Positions 31,530 through 44,050 of a DNA stretch of 64,000 nucleotides are shown piece by piece. Made by a program: the position numbers and the translations under genes. How positions within the stretch are numbered: position 1 is the stretch's first letter; every line of letters begins with the position of its first letter. This DNA is from Helianthus annuus (Eukaryota > Streptophyta > Magnoliopsida > Asterales > Asteraceae). The notes below the pieces were generated by a model. That model searched no databases, was not told the origin of the DNA, and saw only the letters and a list, made by a program, of their open reading frames with translations. The DNA lies in contig NC_035438.2 in assembly GCF_002127325.2 (NCBI RefSeq), positions 93,179,008-93,243,007 on the forward strand. Direction: 5' to 3'.

Positions 31530-34500
31530 GGTTGTAGCTTTAGTGCTGGGGTTTTCGTTTGGGAATAACTGGGGATACTTGGACTTCATCTGGTCCTCCC
31601 GCTCCCAGGTAAACTCTGGGCCGCGCCGTGAGTTCCAACGAACTCGCACAAGGGGTATCTGGCTACGTTTGAGGGTTTTGATTTCTCGATCCGTGATCTC
31701 AATCGGTTCCTCAGTAAAGTGTAGCTGTTCATCAATCGTCAGTTCCTTAAAAGGAATCACAAGTGTTTCATCCGACAAACACTTCTTCAGGTTAGACACG
31801 TGAAAAACATTGTGCACTGCACTCAGCTCTGCAGGCAGGTTCAATCTATAAGCAACCTTACCGATTTTCTCGGTAATTTCGAATGGTCCAACATACCGTG
31901 GATTCAGCTTGCCCCGTTTACCGAAACGGACCACACCCTTCCAGGGTGAGACTTTAAGTAGAACCCGGTCCCCGACCTGGAATTCTAGTGGTTTCCTACG
32001 CTTGTCAGCGTAGCTCTTCTGACGGTCACGAGCTGCCGCCATGCGTTGTCTTATCTGGGAAATCTTTTCCGTTGTATCTACTACCAGTTCTGGGCCTGTA
32101 AGTTGACTATCACCAACTTCCGCCCAGCAGAGAGGTGATCGGCATTTACGACCGTACAATGCCTCAAAAGGTGCTGCCTGAATGCTAGTGTGGTAGCTGT
32201 TGTTGTAGGAGAATTCCACCAACGGTAGATGCTTCTCCCAGTTCTTGCCAAAATCGATCACACATGCTCTAAGCATGTCTTCCAGGGTTTGGATGGTGCG
32301 TTCAGACTGCCCATCCGTTTGCGGGTGATAAGCGGTGCTCATGTCCAAACGTGAGCCAAAGGATTTGTGCATAGCTTGCCACAACTCGGAAGTAAAACGA
32401 GCGTCTCGATCGGAAATAATAGAAATTGGCACCCCGTGCCTGGAGACTACTTCCTTTAAATAGATTTCTGCCAAGGTTGAGAACTTGTCTGTTTCCTTAA
32501 TGGCCAGAAAGTGTGCAGACTTAGTCAATCGATCTACTATCACCCAGATAGTATCATTCCCACGTTGGGATCTAGGTAGCCCTGTAACAAAATCCATGGA
32601 AATCTGTTCCCATTTCCATTTCGGGATTTCGGGTTGCTGCAGTAGGCCTGCTGGTTTCTGATACTCGATCTTGACTCTTGCGCAGGTCAAACATTTGCCA
32701 ACATAGGCGGCTATGTGGGCTTTCATGCCAGGCCACCAGTATGTGGTTTTCAAGTCGTGGTACATCTTATCTGCACCAGGATGTACTGAATAACGGGATT
32801 TATGAGCTTCGTCCATCACAAGCTCTCGTAGGTCTCCGTAAAGTGGGACCCAAATGCGCCCTGCCACATAGTAGGCGCCGTCTTCTTTCTGTTCTAGTTG
32901 CTGCCTCGATCCTCGCAGGGACTCAGCCCTGATGTTTTCCGGTCTCAGAGCTTCAACCTGAGCATTTCGAATCTGGGTAGGGAGACTAGACTGGATGGTA
33001 AGTTGTAATGCTCGCACGCGCTTTGGTATAGTGTCCTTTCGGCTGAGGGCGTCTGCCACGACATTGGCCTTGCCCGGATGATACTTGATGGCGCATTCAT
33101 AATCATTCAGAAGTTCGACCCATCGACGTTGTCGCATGTTTAGTTCCTTCTGCTTAAAGATATGCTCGAGACTCCTGTGATCGGTGTAAATGGTGCACTT
33201 GGTACCGTACAAGTAATGTCTCCATATCTTAAGCGCAAATATCACTGCTCCCAGTTCCAAGTCGTGTGTTGTGTAGTTCCTTTCATGTGTCTTAAGTTGT
33301 CGAGAGGCGTAAGCAATAACTTTCTCGCGTTGCATCAACACACAACCGAGCCCATGAATAGACGCATCGCAGTAAACCACAAAGTCGTCCGTTCCTTCAG
33401 GTAACGATAGAATAGGAGCGCTGCAGAGGTTATCCTTAAGCCTCTGAAAAGCAGATTCCTGTGCTTCATTCCACTTGTAGGTGACGCCTTTCTGAGTGAG
33501 TGTAGTGAGGGGTTGAGCAATCTTTGAGAATCCCTGAATAAATCTGCGGTAGTAGCCTGCCAATCCCAAGAATTGGCGAACTTCAGTCGGAGTCTTAGGG
33601 GTAGGCCAATTCTTTATAGAGTCGATCTTAGCTGGGTCGACGTGGATTCCATCCTTGTTAACCACGTGCCCAAGGAAATGAACTTCTCGAAGCCAGAAGT
33701 CGCATTTCGAGAACTTGGCATACAGTTGCTCATTGCGGAGGAGTTCGAGGATAAGGCGTAGATGCTGTTCATGCTCTTCCTGACTTTTCGAGTAGATCAA
33801 GATGTCGTCTATAAACACGATCACAAATTTGTCGAGGTAGGGTTTGCATACTCGGTTCATAAGATCCATGAACACTGCAGGGGCGTTGGTCATTCCAAAG
33901 GGCATAACGAGGAATTCATAATGACCATAACGAGTTCTGAATGCAGTTTTGGAGATGTCTTCATTACGGACCCTTAACTGATGGTAGCCTGATCGCAGGT
34001 CAATCTTAGAGTAGTAGCTCGATCCTTGCAGTTGATCAAACAAATCGTCGATTCGCGGGAGAGGGTAACGATTCTTGATGGTAACCTTGTTCAACTCACG
34101 ATAGTCTATGCACATTCGGAACGTGCCATCCTTCTTCTTAACAAAGAGTACCGGTGCTCCCCAGGGTGACGAACTAGGGCGGATAAACCCTTTATCCAAA
34201 AGTTCCTGTAGTTGTGTCGAGAGTTCCTTCAATTCTGCGGGGGCTAGTCGATAAGGTGCACGAGCTATAGGCGCTGCTCCGGGAGCTAGCTCGATTTGGA
34301 ATTCGACCTGACGATGGGGAGGGAGTCCAGGTAATTCCTCAGGAAATACCTCGGGATAGTCGCGCACTACTGGAAAGTCTTCAATCCTCTTTTCCTTTTC
34401 CTGCGTGTTGGTAACAAGTGCTAGGATAGCGGTGTGCCCTTTTCGTAAATACTTCTGGGCCTTCAAGAACGAGATAACGCCAGAGATTTCTCCACTTTTG

Positions 34501-36120
34501 CCACCTTGTACAATGAGGGGTTTGCCAGAACGGCGAGGAATACGAACTGCTTTCTCTTGACAGAGGATCTCTGCGCGTTGCTTGGATAACCAATCCATAC
34601 CAATAACGACGTCGAAGCTTCCAAGAGTAACAGGGAAAAGATCGATACTAAATGTCTGACCAGACAACTCTAGTTTGCAGCCTTTGACAACATGGGAGGC
34701 CTCGATGTTTCTACCATTAGCTAACTCGACGATATGAGGAGAACTTAGTAACGAAAGCGGACGCTTAAGCTTCTTACTAATACGTAGGGATACATAACTA
34801 GCATCGGCACCGGAATCAAATAACACAGAAACATAACGATCATCGAGTAGGAACTTACCCGCCACGACATTGGGGTCATTCCTTGCTTCACCAGCTCCAA
34901 TCACGAAAGCTCTTCCTCTAGCACCATTCCCAGCATTGTTGTTCTGATTGTTGTTCCCAGCTCCCTGATTATTGTTGCGGTTCTGATTCAGTTCAGGGCA
35001 ATCCTTCTTAAAGTGCCCCTCAGCTCCACACTTAAAACATGCCCGGTTGTTTCCCTGCTGCTGTTGCTGTTGGGGTTGTTGCTGGTTCTGTCTAGCTGGG
35101 AACTGACTTCTACAATCCTTGGCCTCATGCCCCATTTTGTTACATCGCTGACACTGGCCCTTCACACACTGCCCGCTGTGATGTCGATTGCACTTGTTGC
35201 ACTTGGGGTGGTTTCCACGATAGCCACCCTGTTGTTGAGCGCCCTTGTTGTTTTCGGTTTTCCTTTGCTGTGCTGGGGCCTGAGTGGGGTTAGCATCCTT
35301 GCTTTGACTTCCTTCCCACTTACGCTTGCTGTCACTAGAAGTTCCGACAGTAGCACTGATCCTTTTGGGCAACCGGCCCTCTTCTACGGCTTGATCAGTG
35401 AGTTTGTGAGCAAGTCGAACAATCGGCTGAATGGTAGTGTGGTTGGCTGAAGTGACATGGCTTCGAATCTCTGGAGCCAAACCTTTGATATACAGTTCGA
35501 TCCTTCGGTACATTGGTCGAGACATGTTTGGGCAAAGAGCAGCGTAGTCATTTGACAGCTTGGTGTATGTTTCAATTTCCGACCCAACCATCTTGAGTTC
35601 ATAGTACTCATTCTCAAGCTTGTGGATGTCATCCCGGTGACAGTATTCGTCCTTAATCATATCCTTGAAATCCTCCCATGCCGTAGCATTTGCAGTTTCC
35701 AAACCAAACATCTGAATCTGCGCCTTCCACCAAGAAAGCGCGCTTCCTTCAAGCGTAGCAGTAGCAAACTTCACCCAGTTCGCAGGGGGACACTCGCAAA
35801 CAGCAAAAACAGCTTCAATTTTCTCAATCCAATGCAGAAAACCTATGGCACCCTCAGTGCCGTTGAAAGGGAGAGGCTTGCAATCCATGAAAGTTTTGAA
35901 AGTACACACTGGTGGTTGCGCAGGTGCATGCTGACCTATAGGGTGAGAAGCGAAACGTATAGGTTTAGAGGCGAAAAGTCGATGTGGCGGTAGGACCTAA
36001 ACATCCTAAAACAACGAGCTTACCTAAAGGGTGAGCTGCAAAAGCCGCAGCCACTGTGTTGAGTAGGTTAGTGAACTGAGCCTGCGTCATGTTAATGTTT
36101 CCTCTTCCGCGTCCACTCAT
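31503..36120 (-). CDS. Element B gag-pol polyprotein (intact, one predicted intron)
   Basis: A long open frame runs from about 35935 to the TAA at 31503. Domains in order: retrotransposon Gag (35850-35430), three CCHC-type knuckles (35200-34990), protease with DSGA (about 34815), RT with IDD (about 33805), RNase H (33380-33050), integrase (HHCC about 32800-32690; Asp in MDFVTG about 32597 and SDRDAR about 32400; Glu in QSER about 32308), GPF and chromodomain (31690-31560). The frame's first residue is encoded by GTG, so I place the true start at ATG 36120. Exon 36120-36024 plus exon 35935-31503 total 4530 nt, an exact multiple of three (1509 aa). The chromodomain could target integration to marked chromatin. 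Confidence 0.9.
35936..36023 (-). other. Predicted 88-bp intron in B gag
   Basis: The donor TTTAG|GTAAGC and acceptor CCCTATAG|GTCAGC remove 88 nt that contain an in-frame stop, restoring one frame. The exon-intron junctions share a near repeat (GCTCACCCTTTAGGT and TCTCACCCTATAGGT), as if made by a local duplication. Element C has an intron at the same gag position (52637-52733). Confidence 0.6.
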
Positions 36121-36395
36121 TGTCTTCATAACCAGAAAACACAGTATGAGTGTGATGCCGTAAGGTAGCGAGAATGAGATAGGAGAGAGAGGTGTATCTA
36201 TCTAGTTTAGGCACACTAGTACGTATAGCATAACAGGAAACATAAAGCAAACAAGTAAACACTGGTCCGAGCTATGAGGTCAAATGTGTCGAGCCTTGCA
36301 CTTGGAGTGTAGTGTCGTTACGAGTCACGGGTTATAGTCTGGTTTTCTCCAAAAAGATTTTTCCCTTTTTTAAAACCAAGTTCACTATAACCAAT

Positions 36396-36408
36396 GGCTC
36401 TGATACCA
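36396..36408 (-). promoter_or_regulatory. Element B primer binding site (tRNA-iMet type)
   Basis: Minus-strand TGGTATCAGAGCC, three nucleotides from the 5' LTR end; identical to the sites of C and D. Confidence 0.9.
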
Positions 36409-36411
36409 ATC

Positions 36412-38771
36412 TGTCACACCCCCAAAATCCACCTGCGGATAACACCCGCTTCGAGGGCGTGACTGACCAGGATCCAGCCACCAATTATACCGAATACTTA
36501 AGTTGATAACAAAAGTAATACTTACTATTCATAAGCTTAGCAAATATTAAGTTCAGAGTTTTAAAGTTTTAAGTTCCAAAACAGTATTAAGTAGCGGAAG
36601 CATAAGTACGGTAGGTTAAAACAAAGTTCATGTTTCAAAATAAGGTAACACCCAACACAAGGGTGAATAGACACTACACGTTCCCAAGCTGCAAGCTCCA
36701 TCGTCACTGGTTACCTGCAAGGCATGCAGTAAGGGGTCAACAATAATGCTGAGTGAGTTCACTAGTTGTCCAGTTTTAATTACCAAAAACTTTGTTTCAC
36801 CGATTAATTTATCCGTTTATACATGCCCTGGGGAGCTACCCCAAAAGTTAGCGACTAAACTGTTTTTCCAATACCGAACACTAGGTAACCGTTGCGTATC
36901 CGCAGGATGCCCCGATGTCAATGTTCTATCATCATTGACGGATTTCTGAGTACATTAGTTCACGCCCGTCCCAAACCAGGGCACGGTGTGAGGCTGGTAA
37001 ACACCTAAATAGCGCTATCAACTAATAACCCGCTCGCCTAACCCGGCGACTAATCGGTATTTGTAGTAGGGACTTGAGTGATAGAGTTTCGTTTAGTGCC
37101 GTTAGTTGCAATCCGTATAAACAGTAATTAACCAAAAGGTTTCCCAATACCCGGGAAGGAAAAGTAAGTTTTGTTCCCAATGACTAGGGAAGGTATGTAA
37201 ATGGTATCCCCTTTTACCAGGGGATAGGGTTGTTAGTCTCGTGTCCCAAACCACCGGGACGCATGCTTTTAAGTTGTGAACTCACCTTGGGTTGCTCGGT
37301 AGGTTAAGGTTACTTGTCAATCACGTTGGTCACCACGTCCTAACATGGTTACCGGTATAGGTCAGGTTCGGTATACAGGCATTCACGTAAAAACTTACAC
37401 ATAACTAACACGTATCAAGCATATAAGTAAACAGTGGGTTACTGGGCCGGCCTAAGAAATTAAGCAGTCAACAGCAACACGTAATCCAGTCAACAGATAG
37501 CCCAAGTTAAACACATATGGGCCCAGTAACCAAAATGAACAGCCCACTCGCAACCAGCTGGTCTCGAGTCGCAACCAGGTGGTTTCGGCTTGTCACGTTG
37601 TGGTTGCGAGTCGTAACCGTGGTCTCGAGTCATCATGCTGTGGTTGCGAGTCGCAACCGACGTAGTCTCGAGTCGCAATCACGTGGTTTCGACTTGTCAT
37701 GCTTTGGTTGCGAGTCGCAACGGTGCGGTTTCGAGTCGGAAGGCTGTCGTTGCGAGTCGTAACCTGTCACTTTCATGTACACGTGATGATGCAGGTGCAT
37801 CAGTCCCTTTTGTACCAAGAATTCAGGCCCATTTTAGGAAACTACCAATAAGGTTTCACTAACACTTTGCCAAAGCTGAATACTAGTAAAGATAGATCAA
37901 ACTTTGCCATTTTTACATCTTCAAGCCATATTCAAACAAGTTCATCCTATCTTCATATTTTTCTAGGGTTTTCATGCCAATATAAACACATATTTATGAA
38001 CCGAAAATCACACATTTAACAAGATCTTGATGCTAAACAAGAAAACATACATTATAGCCGAAAATCTTATGCTAAACATCATCATTCTTGCAAGAAACAA
38101 AGAAGCATAGTGTAGTTGGCTATGAACACTTGTAACTACCAATATCAAGTCATTTTAGTCATGTTAACACATATTCACAAACTTTACAAAACAACCTAAT
38201 AATCTTGTATGAACTTCTAACCAACCATTTCTTAGTTCATACAACATACATACATCTTAAACACAAAAGGAAACACTAACCGGTTATGAAAAGGGGGAGC
38301 CGAAAACAAAGAGAAGAGAATGAGAGAAGATGAAGTGTCCGAGCGATCCGAGCTTGACCGAGTCCTTGTCCGAGGTCCTTGCTTGAACCGAAAGTTGGAG
38401 GAGGTTGGGATGATGTTTGGGGTTTCTTGTTGAGAGCAAAGAGTAGAAGTGTTGGTGTAACAAATGAAGGGAAATGGGGAAAGTGGGGGATTATATACCA
38501 AGTGTCAACAAGACTAAGGGGGTTTCGGGTTGGGCTTGGGGGTTTCGGCCCAAACCGGTTTCGGCTCAACGGCCCACTCGAGACCGAGTGGCCCACTCGC
38601 AACCGCCCGGTTGCGAGTCATGGTCTCGGGTCGTGGTTTCGGCTCTCATATATATATATATAATACATACATACATCACATATCATGCACAAAGGTCACG
38701 TTTTCATTTAATAATATTTATATACACAAAATATTACAAGGTGTTCGTATGGAAAAACCTCGAGTGTCACA
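36412..38771 (-). repeat. Element B 5' LTR (2360 bp)
   Basis: Same length as the 3' LTR at a constant offset of 7361. Its TATATAA (38491-38497) would drive element transcription leftward. Predicted intron 36715-37285. Confidence 0.95.
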
Positions 38772-39021
38772 GTAGACATGCCAATTGCCCTAAACCCCAG
38801 GGGGTAAAATTACAGTTTACTCTTCTTTTTTTTAATGTTTGCTTTAAACGATGTTAAAAAATAAGATATCCTTATAATAATTGATTAAAAAGTTAAAGGT
38901 TGAATACAAGATAACAATTTGTACGAATTGAGCAAGAATTAAAGAAGAACGAGTGTAATTGGCTTAAAGGGTAATTTAGTCTTTTTTTACTTAAATAACT
39001 TCTTCCTTAAGTTTCAATAAG

Positions 39022-39524
39022 CATTTCATTCTCTTTAATTCGAGCAATTATTGTTATAGTTATCTTAAAAAATTAAATTTTTTTGAATACCCATTAGCTC
39101 GTTACGTGATTGCATGATTTTGAATACCCAGCACATAACTACGTAATTTTGAATACTCACTACGTGATTACACATTCAGTATGATTTGTTATAACTAATT
39201 TTAGTACAATTATGATTATAATGTAATCACTCAGTGTGGTTTCACATAAAATATACTACAATGAAATCACGTAATCACGAAATGAGTATTCAAAATCACG
39301 TAGTCACGTAATAAATACATAGTCTACTATTTTTCGTGATTACGTAATACTTACCATGGTTTCACATACTATAATGAAATCATGTAATGGATATTCGAAC
39401 TCACGTAGTCATATAATCATGTTGGGTATTCAGAATCACTTAATAACGTAATAGGTATTCAAAATCATATATTTTTTTAAGAAAACTATAGCAAGAGGCT
39501 ACTCGAATTAAAGATAATTTAATG
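39022..39524. mobile_element. Inverted-repeat MITE-like element (about 503 bp)
   Basis: The ends share TCTTTAATTCGAG in inverted orientation, extending to TTATAGTT-TCTTAAAAAA. The interior repeats CACGTAATCACG and GAATACCCA/TGGGTATTC words in both orientations. No clear TSD. 38823-39021 and 39525-39959 are AT-rich with no gene seen; the former is probably the displaced LSM3 upstream region. Confidence 0.65.
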
Positions 39525-39959
39525 TTCGTTAATGCGGTGTAATTTAAAAAAATATTAACGTATGAAAAAGTTATAGTCGTTTGAAACTCAGGGGGAGTTC
39601 AAGTGAGAAAGGATCAGAATACCCTTTCTCTATTTGTTTCCTACAATTGTTTGAACTTGAGATTTACAAAAATGCTCTTCCTAGTTTTGAGTCATTGATC
39701 TTAAGAGATCAATGGATGAGCTTCTCTCCTGTAATTCGTACAATAAATCTCTCTTGTACATAATCTCTTACCTAAAAAGTTACCCCGTATATTATACGAG
39801 TTTGAATAAATATAATTTTATATACTAAATAATAAAACAACACATTTTTAAAAACTTCTTTATTATAATGTAATTTTATATATTAAGTAATAAAAAAGTT
39901 ATATCTTTATGAATCTCGTATATTGTACATAGATCTATAAAGACCATGTGTGTTATATG

Positions 39960-40700
39960 TGTTTTGGTCAAAAATTACCTAAGCAATTTAGTGATCAAGT
40001 TAGTTAAGTGAGGTAGTGTGCTAAGAGAATGTGTTCAAAAATATGTTAATTAAGTTGTTTGCAAAAACAGTTTCAGTATACGGCTCAGGATATAGAGCTA
40101 TATATGTGATCAAACAATGAGCAAAAAAGTAAAGGTTGACACGTGATGTACAAGGAAAGCCCTTGATCAATCTAGATCGCCGGCACAAAACCTCGAGAGC
40201 TGACAATCGCAGCTGCCTTGTTCTTTTATTACTTCAAATGTCAGGATACAGTGCAGGATGTAGTGCGGATCAACTAGGTGTTACAATGTAATTTGAGTAC
40301 AAGTGTTTGCTAGAAGCTAGAGAGCTAAAGTGTACGAAAGAGTGTGAGTGTAAAATTGTGTGCCTTAATCTGATCCGCCCCATCTATTTATAGTAAAAGA
40401 AATGCAACAAACTATCCTATTAAACCGGGATCCGGCGGATATTCCCCACTTGAACGTTGTAGACCTGGTCTTTCGGGTCCAACGTCTCTCAAATAACTGA
40501 TTTGCCCGAGTCTTTAGGAGAAAAAGTTCATCTGACCGTTAGTGACCTACAGCTTCTTACCTGCACGTGGATTATTTAGTTAACACCAGGATATCGCCCA
40601 GGATGTTACCAATATCCCGATCCGGTATCCTGATCACAAGCAAACAGTCAAAACCAAGATATTAGTCAGGATATATACGCTCAGAAAATGGCCCATAACA
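39960..40700 (-). repeat. Element T 3' LTR (741 bp)
   Basis: On the minus strand it starts TGTTATGGGCC after the purine tract TTTGGGGACAAT and ends GACCAAAACA, matching the fragment at 60794-60842. TATA box CTATAAATAG at 40384-40393. CAGGAT/ATCCTG occurs seven times here. Confidence 0.8.
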
Positions 40701-40960
40701 ATTGTCCCCAAATATATCTGTTGGTATACCAATCCAACGGATATATTTCAAAAAAATTCTATCTCATAAATCAAGGCAATTAAATCGAGACGACGGTCAA
40801 GATTACACCATAACTTCCAACGCGCTTTTAACTCGATGGAGATTCACAAGCTCCTATATCTTCTCTCTTTTTGTTTGAAAAGCAAATATCTCCAACGGAG
40901 TCTCCAGGTAATTCCCTACTTCTTATTCATTTCCTGTCAATCTCCTTTCCTTTACTTGCA

Positions 40961-42707
40961 ATGGCTGCCAGAACTTATTCTCAAACCGGGGAATCATCCG
41001 AGACCTTCATTCAGCAGAATCTGCTTAAAATCCCGAGAAGGAGGTCTGTGCTTTTGATAACGCAGACATTGCGGCTTTGAGAGCTTCCGGTGCTTTTCCT
41101 GATGGTACGGTCTTTAGACCATTTGATCGGTCAATTCGATCGGACGTTTGTTCTACTGATTGGGTCTGCTTCCCGGCATACCCTTTCTCGCTAGGTCTTC
41201 GGTACCCTTTTCCCGAATTTAAGATGCAATTCTTCCGGACTAACGGTATTTCTTTTGTCCAAACCATGCCCATGGTCTGGAGGGTATTAATCGTACTCAA
41301 CCAAATTAAAAACCTTCACTGTCCCGACCTTTGTATTGAAGATATGCCAATCGCATACCGTCTCCGATCCCACGGTTCTAGCCGGTTTTTGCTTTTTTCA
41401 ACTTCCAACAAACCCCTCATTCTTAAAGCCACTAAGAACGAAGACGGATGGCAATGCAAGTTTTTCTTCGTCAAACGAGATTCCATTGATGAGGGTGCTA
41501 ACCTCCCGGTGGAGTGGTTAACCACCGGTAGGATCATGAATGTCCCCACGTATCTCAAAACTTTTATCTTTTGCTAATATCCTCTTACTTGATCCTTTTG
41601 CAGTGAATTTTAAGGAAGTAGCTCCCCCTACCGTGGAATCAGAAAAGAGAATCGAAACAGTTTACCAATTACCTGCAAGTGACAGAAGTTTTACCACACA
41701 TATCCCGAGTTCCAGCCAATACTCATCGTCCGAAATGTCTGGTAAGGATTACTTTTGAAATAATTAATTAGCACCATATAATATAATGAAGGGTAATAAA
41801 GATGTAAAAAATTTCCGTTTATGCAGCACCAGCCAAGATCCCCGAAGTCTTTGACCTCGACGAGCTGGACAGTTATTCCGATCAGGTCCAGATCAAGAAG
41901 GAACCTAGTCCCAAGGCCATGGCCTCATCCAAGCCCAACAATTCTAAGGCCATCGTCATTCCCAAACCTTCGCCAGCTACCAAGCCTCGGAGTTCAAGCT
42001 CTCGTAAAAGGAAAGAGCCCGATTCCCCTATTATCTCTGATACATTCCCCTACGAGAACCACGGGTTCATCGAAGCAAGCGGGTTTATGACTTCTTTTCT
42101 CAACCAGGTTAGTATCCTTGAGCCATATACTGCAGCTTATACCACTTATAAGTATTTATCAAAATCAATACATGTCCTCCTATTTTTGCAGGGTCTTGAA
42201 CTTCTGGTTTATCTATATCAAGAATCCTGTGGGCTCAACAAGACGCTTGAATCCAAATTGAAGAAAGCCGAGGTTACCATCTCCGATCAGGGCATAATTG
42301 CAGCCGCCAAATCTCGGCACTACGAGGAGAAGTTTAAGGCTATGAGCCAAGAACACCAGACCGCTCTCAACAAAGCTTCTCTCCAGGCCTAAGCCGATCT
42401 TGATGCTGCCCATGCTCAACATGAACGGGATATGGTCAGCTACCGGGATAGCCTTAAAAGCTCCGTCGTCACTTCTCTCCTCCAGGCCAGGCTAAAGATG
42501 GCCCATGAAGCCAAAGCACTTGGCTTCGAATGCCCTTCTTGGGACGTCAATGCCTGGGAAACAAAGTTAAGGAGCCTCGGTGGCACTTCTACTAAACCTG
42601 CAGCTGAAGGATCTCCAAAAGCAGTCGAAAAACCAACTGGTACTGAGGCTGATCCCGAGACGGATGCTGCTGAAAATACCATGAACGAAGAAGGCGCTGG
42701 CTCCTAA
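40961..42707 (+). pseudogene. Antisense four-exon gene inside element T (gypsy-type transposon domain, broken)
   Basis: On the strand opposite to gag-pol. ATG at 40961; exons 40961-41527, 41604-41741, 41827-42107 and 42192-42707; GT-AG introns of 76, 85 and 84 bp; phases match at every junction. Exon 1 resembles the plant putative gypsy-type transposon domain family (AYPFSLGLRYPFPEF and QTMPMVWR near 41180-41285). Exon 3 has a basic, Ser-rich stretch (SSSRKRK), a possible nuclear signal. Exon 4 is charged and probably coiled-coil. A one-base deletion near 41050 and an in-frame TAA at 42390-42392 disable this copy. Such antisense ORFs are known in Tat elements; their function is not established. 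Confidence 0.75.
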
Positions 42708-44050
42708 AACTTATTTTCTTTAAGAGTTATGCTTATGTTCGAACAATTTTATTTCTTATCCTATGAACAGTTTTTATTTCTGTATTAAAACATCTTCATA
42801 GCCGAAGGTGGATGGGTCCTAGGTTTTAGGATGAAACCTTCGGTTATCAACTGGTATTGCTTATTTCAAATAATTTCTTCTTTCAATTGTCTTGCTATTG
42901 CTCTCATATCCTGATCAATATACTTAGTGATACATTCTGGAAATTTTTATAGAATTTCTAAAAATCCAATCAATTTCAGATAAAAGATAGTCCACTTTCT
43001 AAAACCTGTTTCGATAACAAGTATTACTTCCCCAATATTTCAATCAGATATCCCGAAACATATCCAAAAACACATTCTGAAGGCATATCCTAAAGATATG
43101 TCGTTAATCAGAGTTAAATAATTCATGTAAGATTCACAAAGGAAAGATCATACCAGGAATTGAGTGTTACCCTAGTATTAAACTCCAACCCCTTTTGTAA
43201 CTTCTCCCACTAAGATGTCCCCAGTCCGAGACACTTAGGCCAATCTTGATCTTTTGAGCTTCACACAATTGCTTTAGAAGGAATGTCCCCTGTGCATGAA
43301 GTCTTTAAGCACTTAGAAAAATTTTAAACATTAGTTCCAACTGTATAGACGATTCTTGTGTTACAAGGGTAAAACCCAAAAATACACTGGAGATAAATCC
43401 TTAGTATCCTGGGGAAAATCCCAAATTTTCATGCGCTACAGGCGGGAGTGTATAAACTCCAAGACTTAGAAAGGTGAAAACCTTTAAACCTTAGAGAGTA
43501 TGAATATACCCTTTCGCGAGAGAGGGTGATCAATCCTCGTATACCTTTAGGATTCAGGATATAGTCAATAGTAACGAAATTGTCAGCCACTTTTACATGA
43601 ACTGGTCCCGCTACCTTGAACTATCCCCGAATAACTTGCGCTCTAGGTGGGGTGTTCAAACCCAATTCGGAAGAAAGGTGAATACCTTTAAACCTGTGAA
43701 GGGATCAGGATCCCTTAAACGTTAGAGAGGGGGCCAATCCTCTAATCTTTCGAAGTATCCTGAATGTAGATCCTGGAGCTATATCCCGAAGCATATACTG
43801 CAAAACATCAGTAAACTAAGGTGGGTGTTAGCCTAGCTAACACCCCTCCGATGCTTAAGTTAGTAATGGGTTTAAAACAATAAATAACATCAAAATTTAA
43901 TAAAAGAGATAGAATCCATACCATCCTGAGTTAGAATTTAAATTCCATACTCACTTGAAATAGAGCTTTAGATGTATAGCATTCCAGGATCTTGGTAGCA
44001 TATCCCCCTCCATATTCTTGAGCCGGTATGCCCCTTTTCCTGATTTTGAT
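42708..44050. other. Non-coding region of element T downstream of integrase
   Basis: No coding sequence seen. It contains reiterated CCTTTAAACC, AGAGAG and ATCCTG-type words, and runs such as GGTGAAAACCTTTAAACC repeated in altered form near 43470 and 43675. Confidence 0.6.

Larger units (their letters stand above)
29051..38771 (-). mobile_element. Element B: complete, very young Ty3/gypsy chromovirus (9721 bp)
   Basis: Two 2360-bp LTRs (29051-31410 and 36412-38771) show no difference in any stretch I compared and share identical embedded frames. They flank an uninterrupted gag-pol, a tRNA-iMet primer site and a polypurine tract. A perfect 5-bp TSD, GTAGA, lies at 29046-29050 and 38772-38776. 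It has inserted into the terminal repeat of DNA element G. Everything expected of an autonomous element is present, so recent or present activity is plausible. Confidence 0.97.
27831..38822. mobile_element. Element G: long-TIR DNA transposon, split by element B
   Basis: The left end GAGTAAACTGCAATTTTA (27831) is mirrored at 38822, with an inverted similarity of well over 100 bp once B is removed (GGGCAATTGGTATGTCTA, TTATGTCGCAACTTTACCCC and others). Without B and one GTAGA copy it is about 1.27 kb. Long TIRs in a T-rich target suggest a Mutator-like element (inference). The middle (about 28020-28860) has a Pro/Thr-codon-like CCACCTCCACC stretch, possibly captured, and short repeats such as AACCTGTTTAAACTG, GGTTTGATACATGGTCAG and GGTTTCAGATTTTTG. 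No transposase. Confidence 0.8.

Noticed and set aside
33162..35450. Plus-strand ORFs opposite B gag-pol
   Set aside because: Antisense shadows of a clearly conserved polyprotein.
35907..35909. GTG at 35909 as the start of B gag-pol
   Set aside because: Plant translation would not normally use it. The upstream ATG at 36120 with a GT-AG intron gives an N-terminus matching element C and an exact frame.
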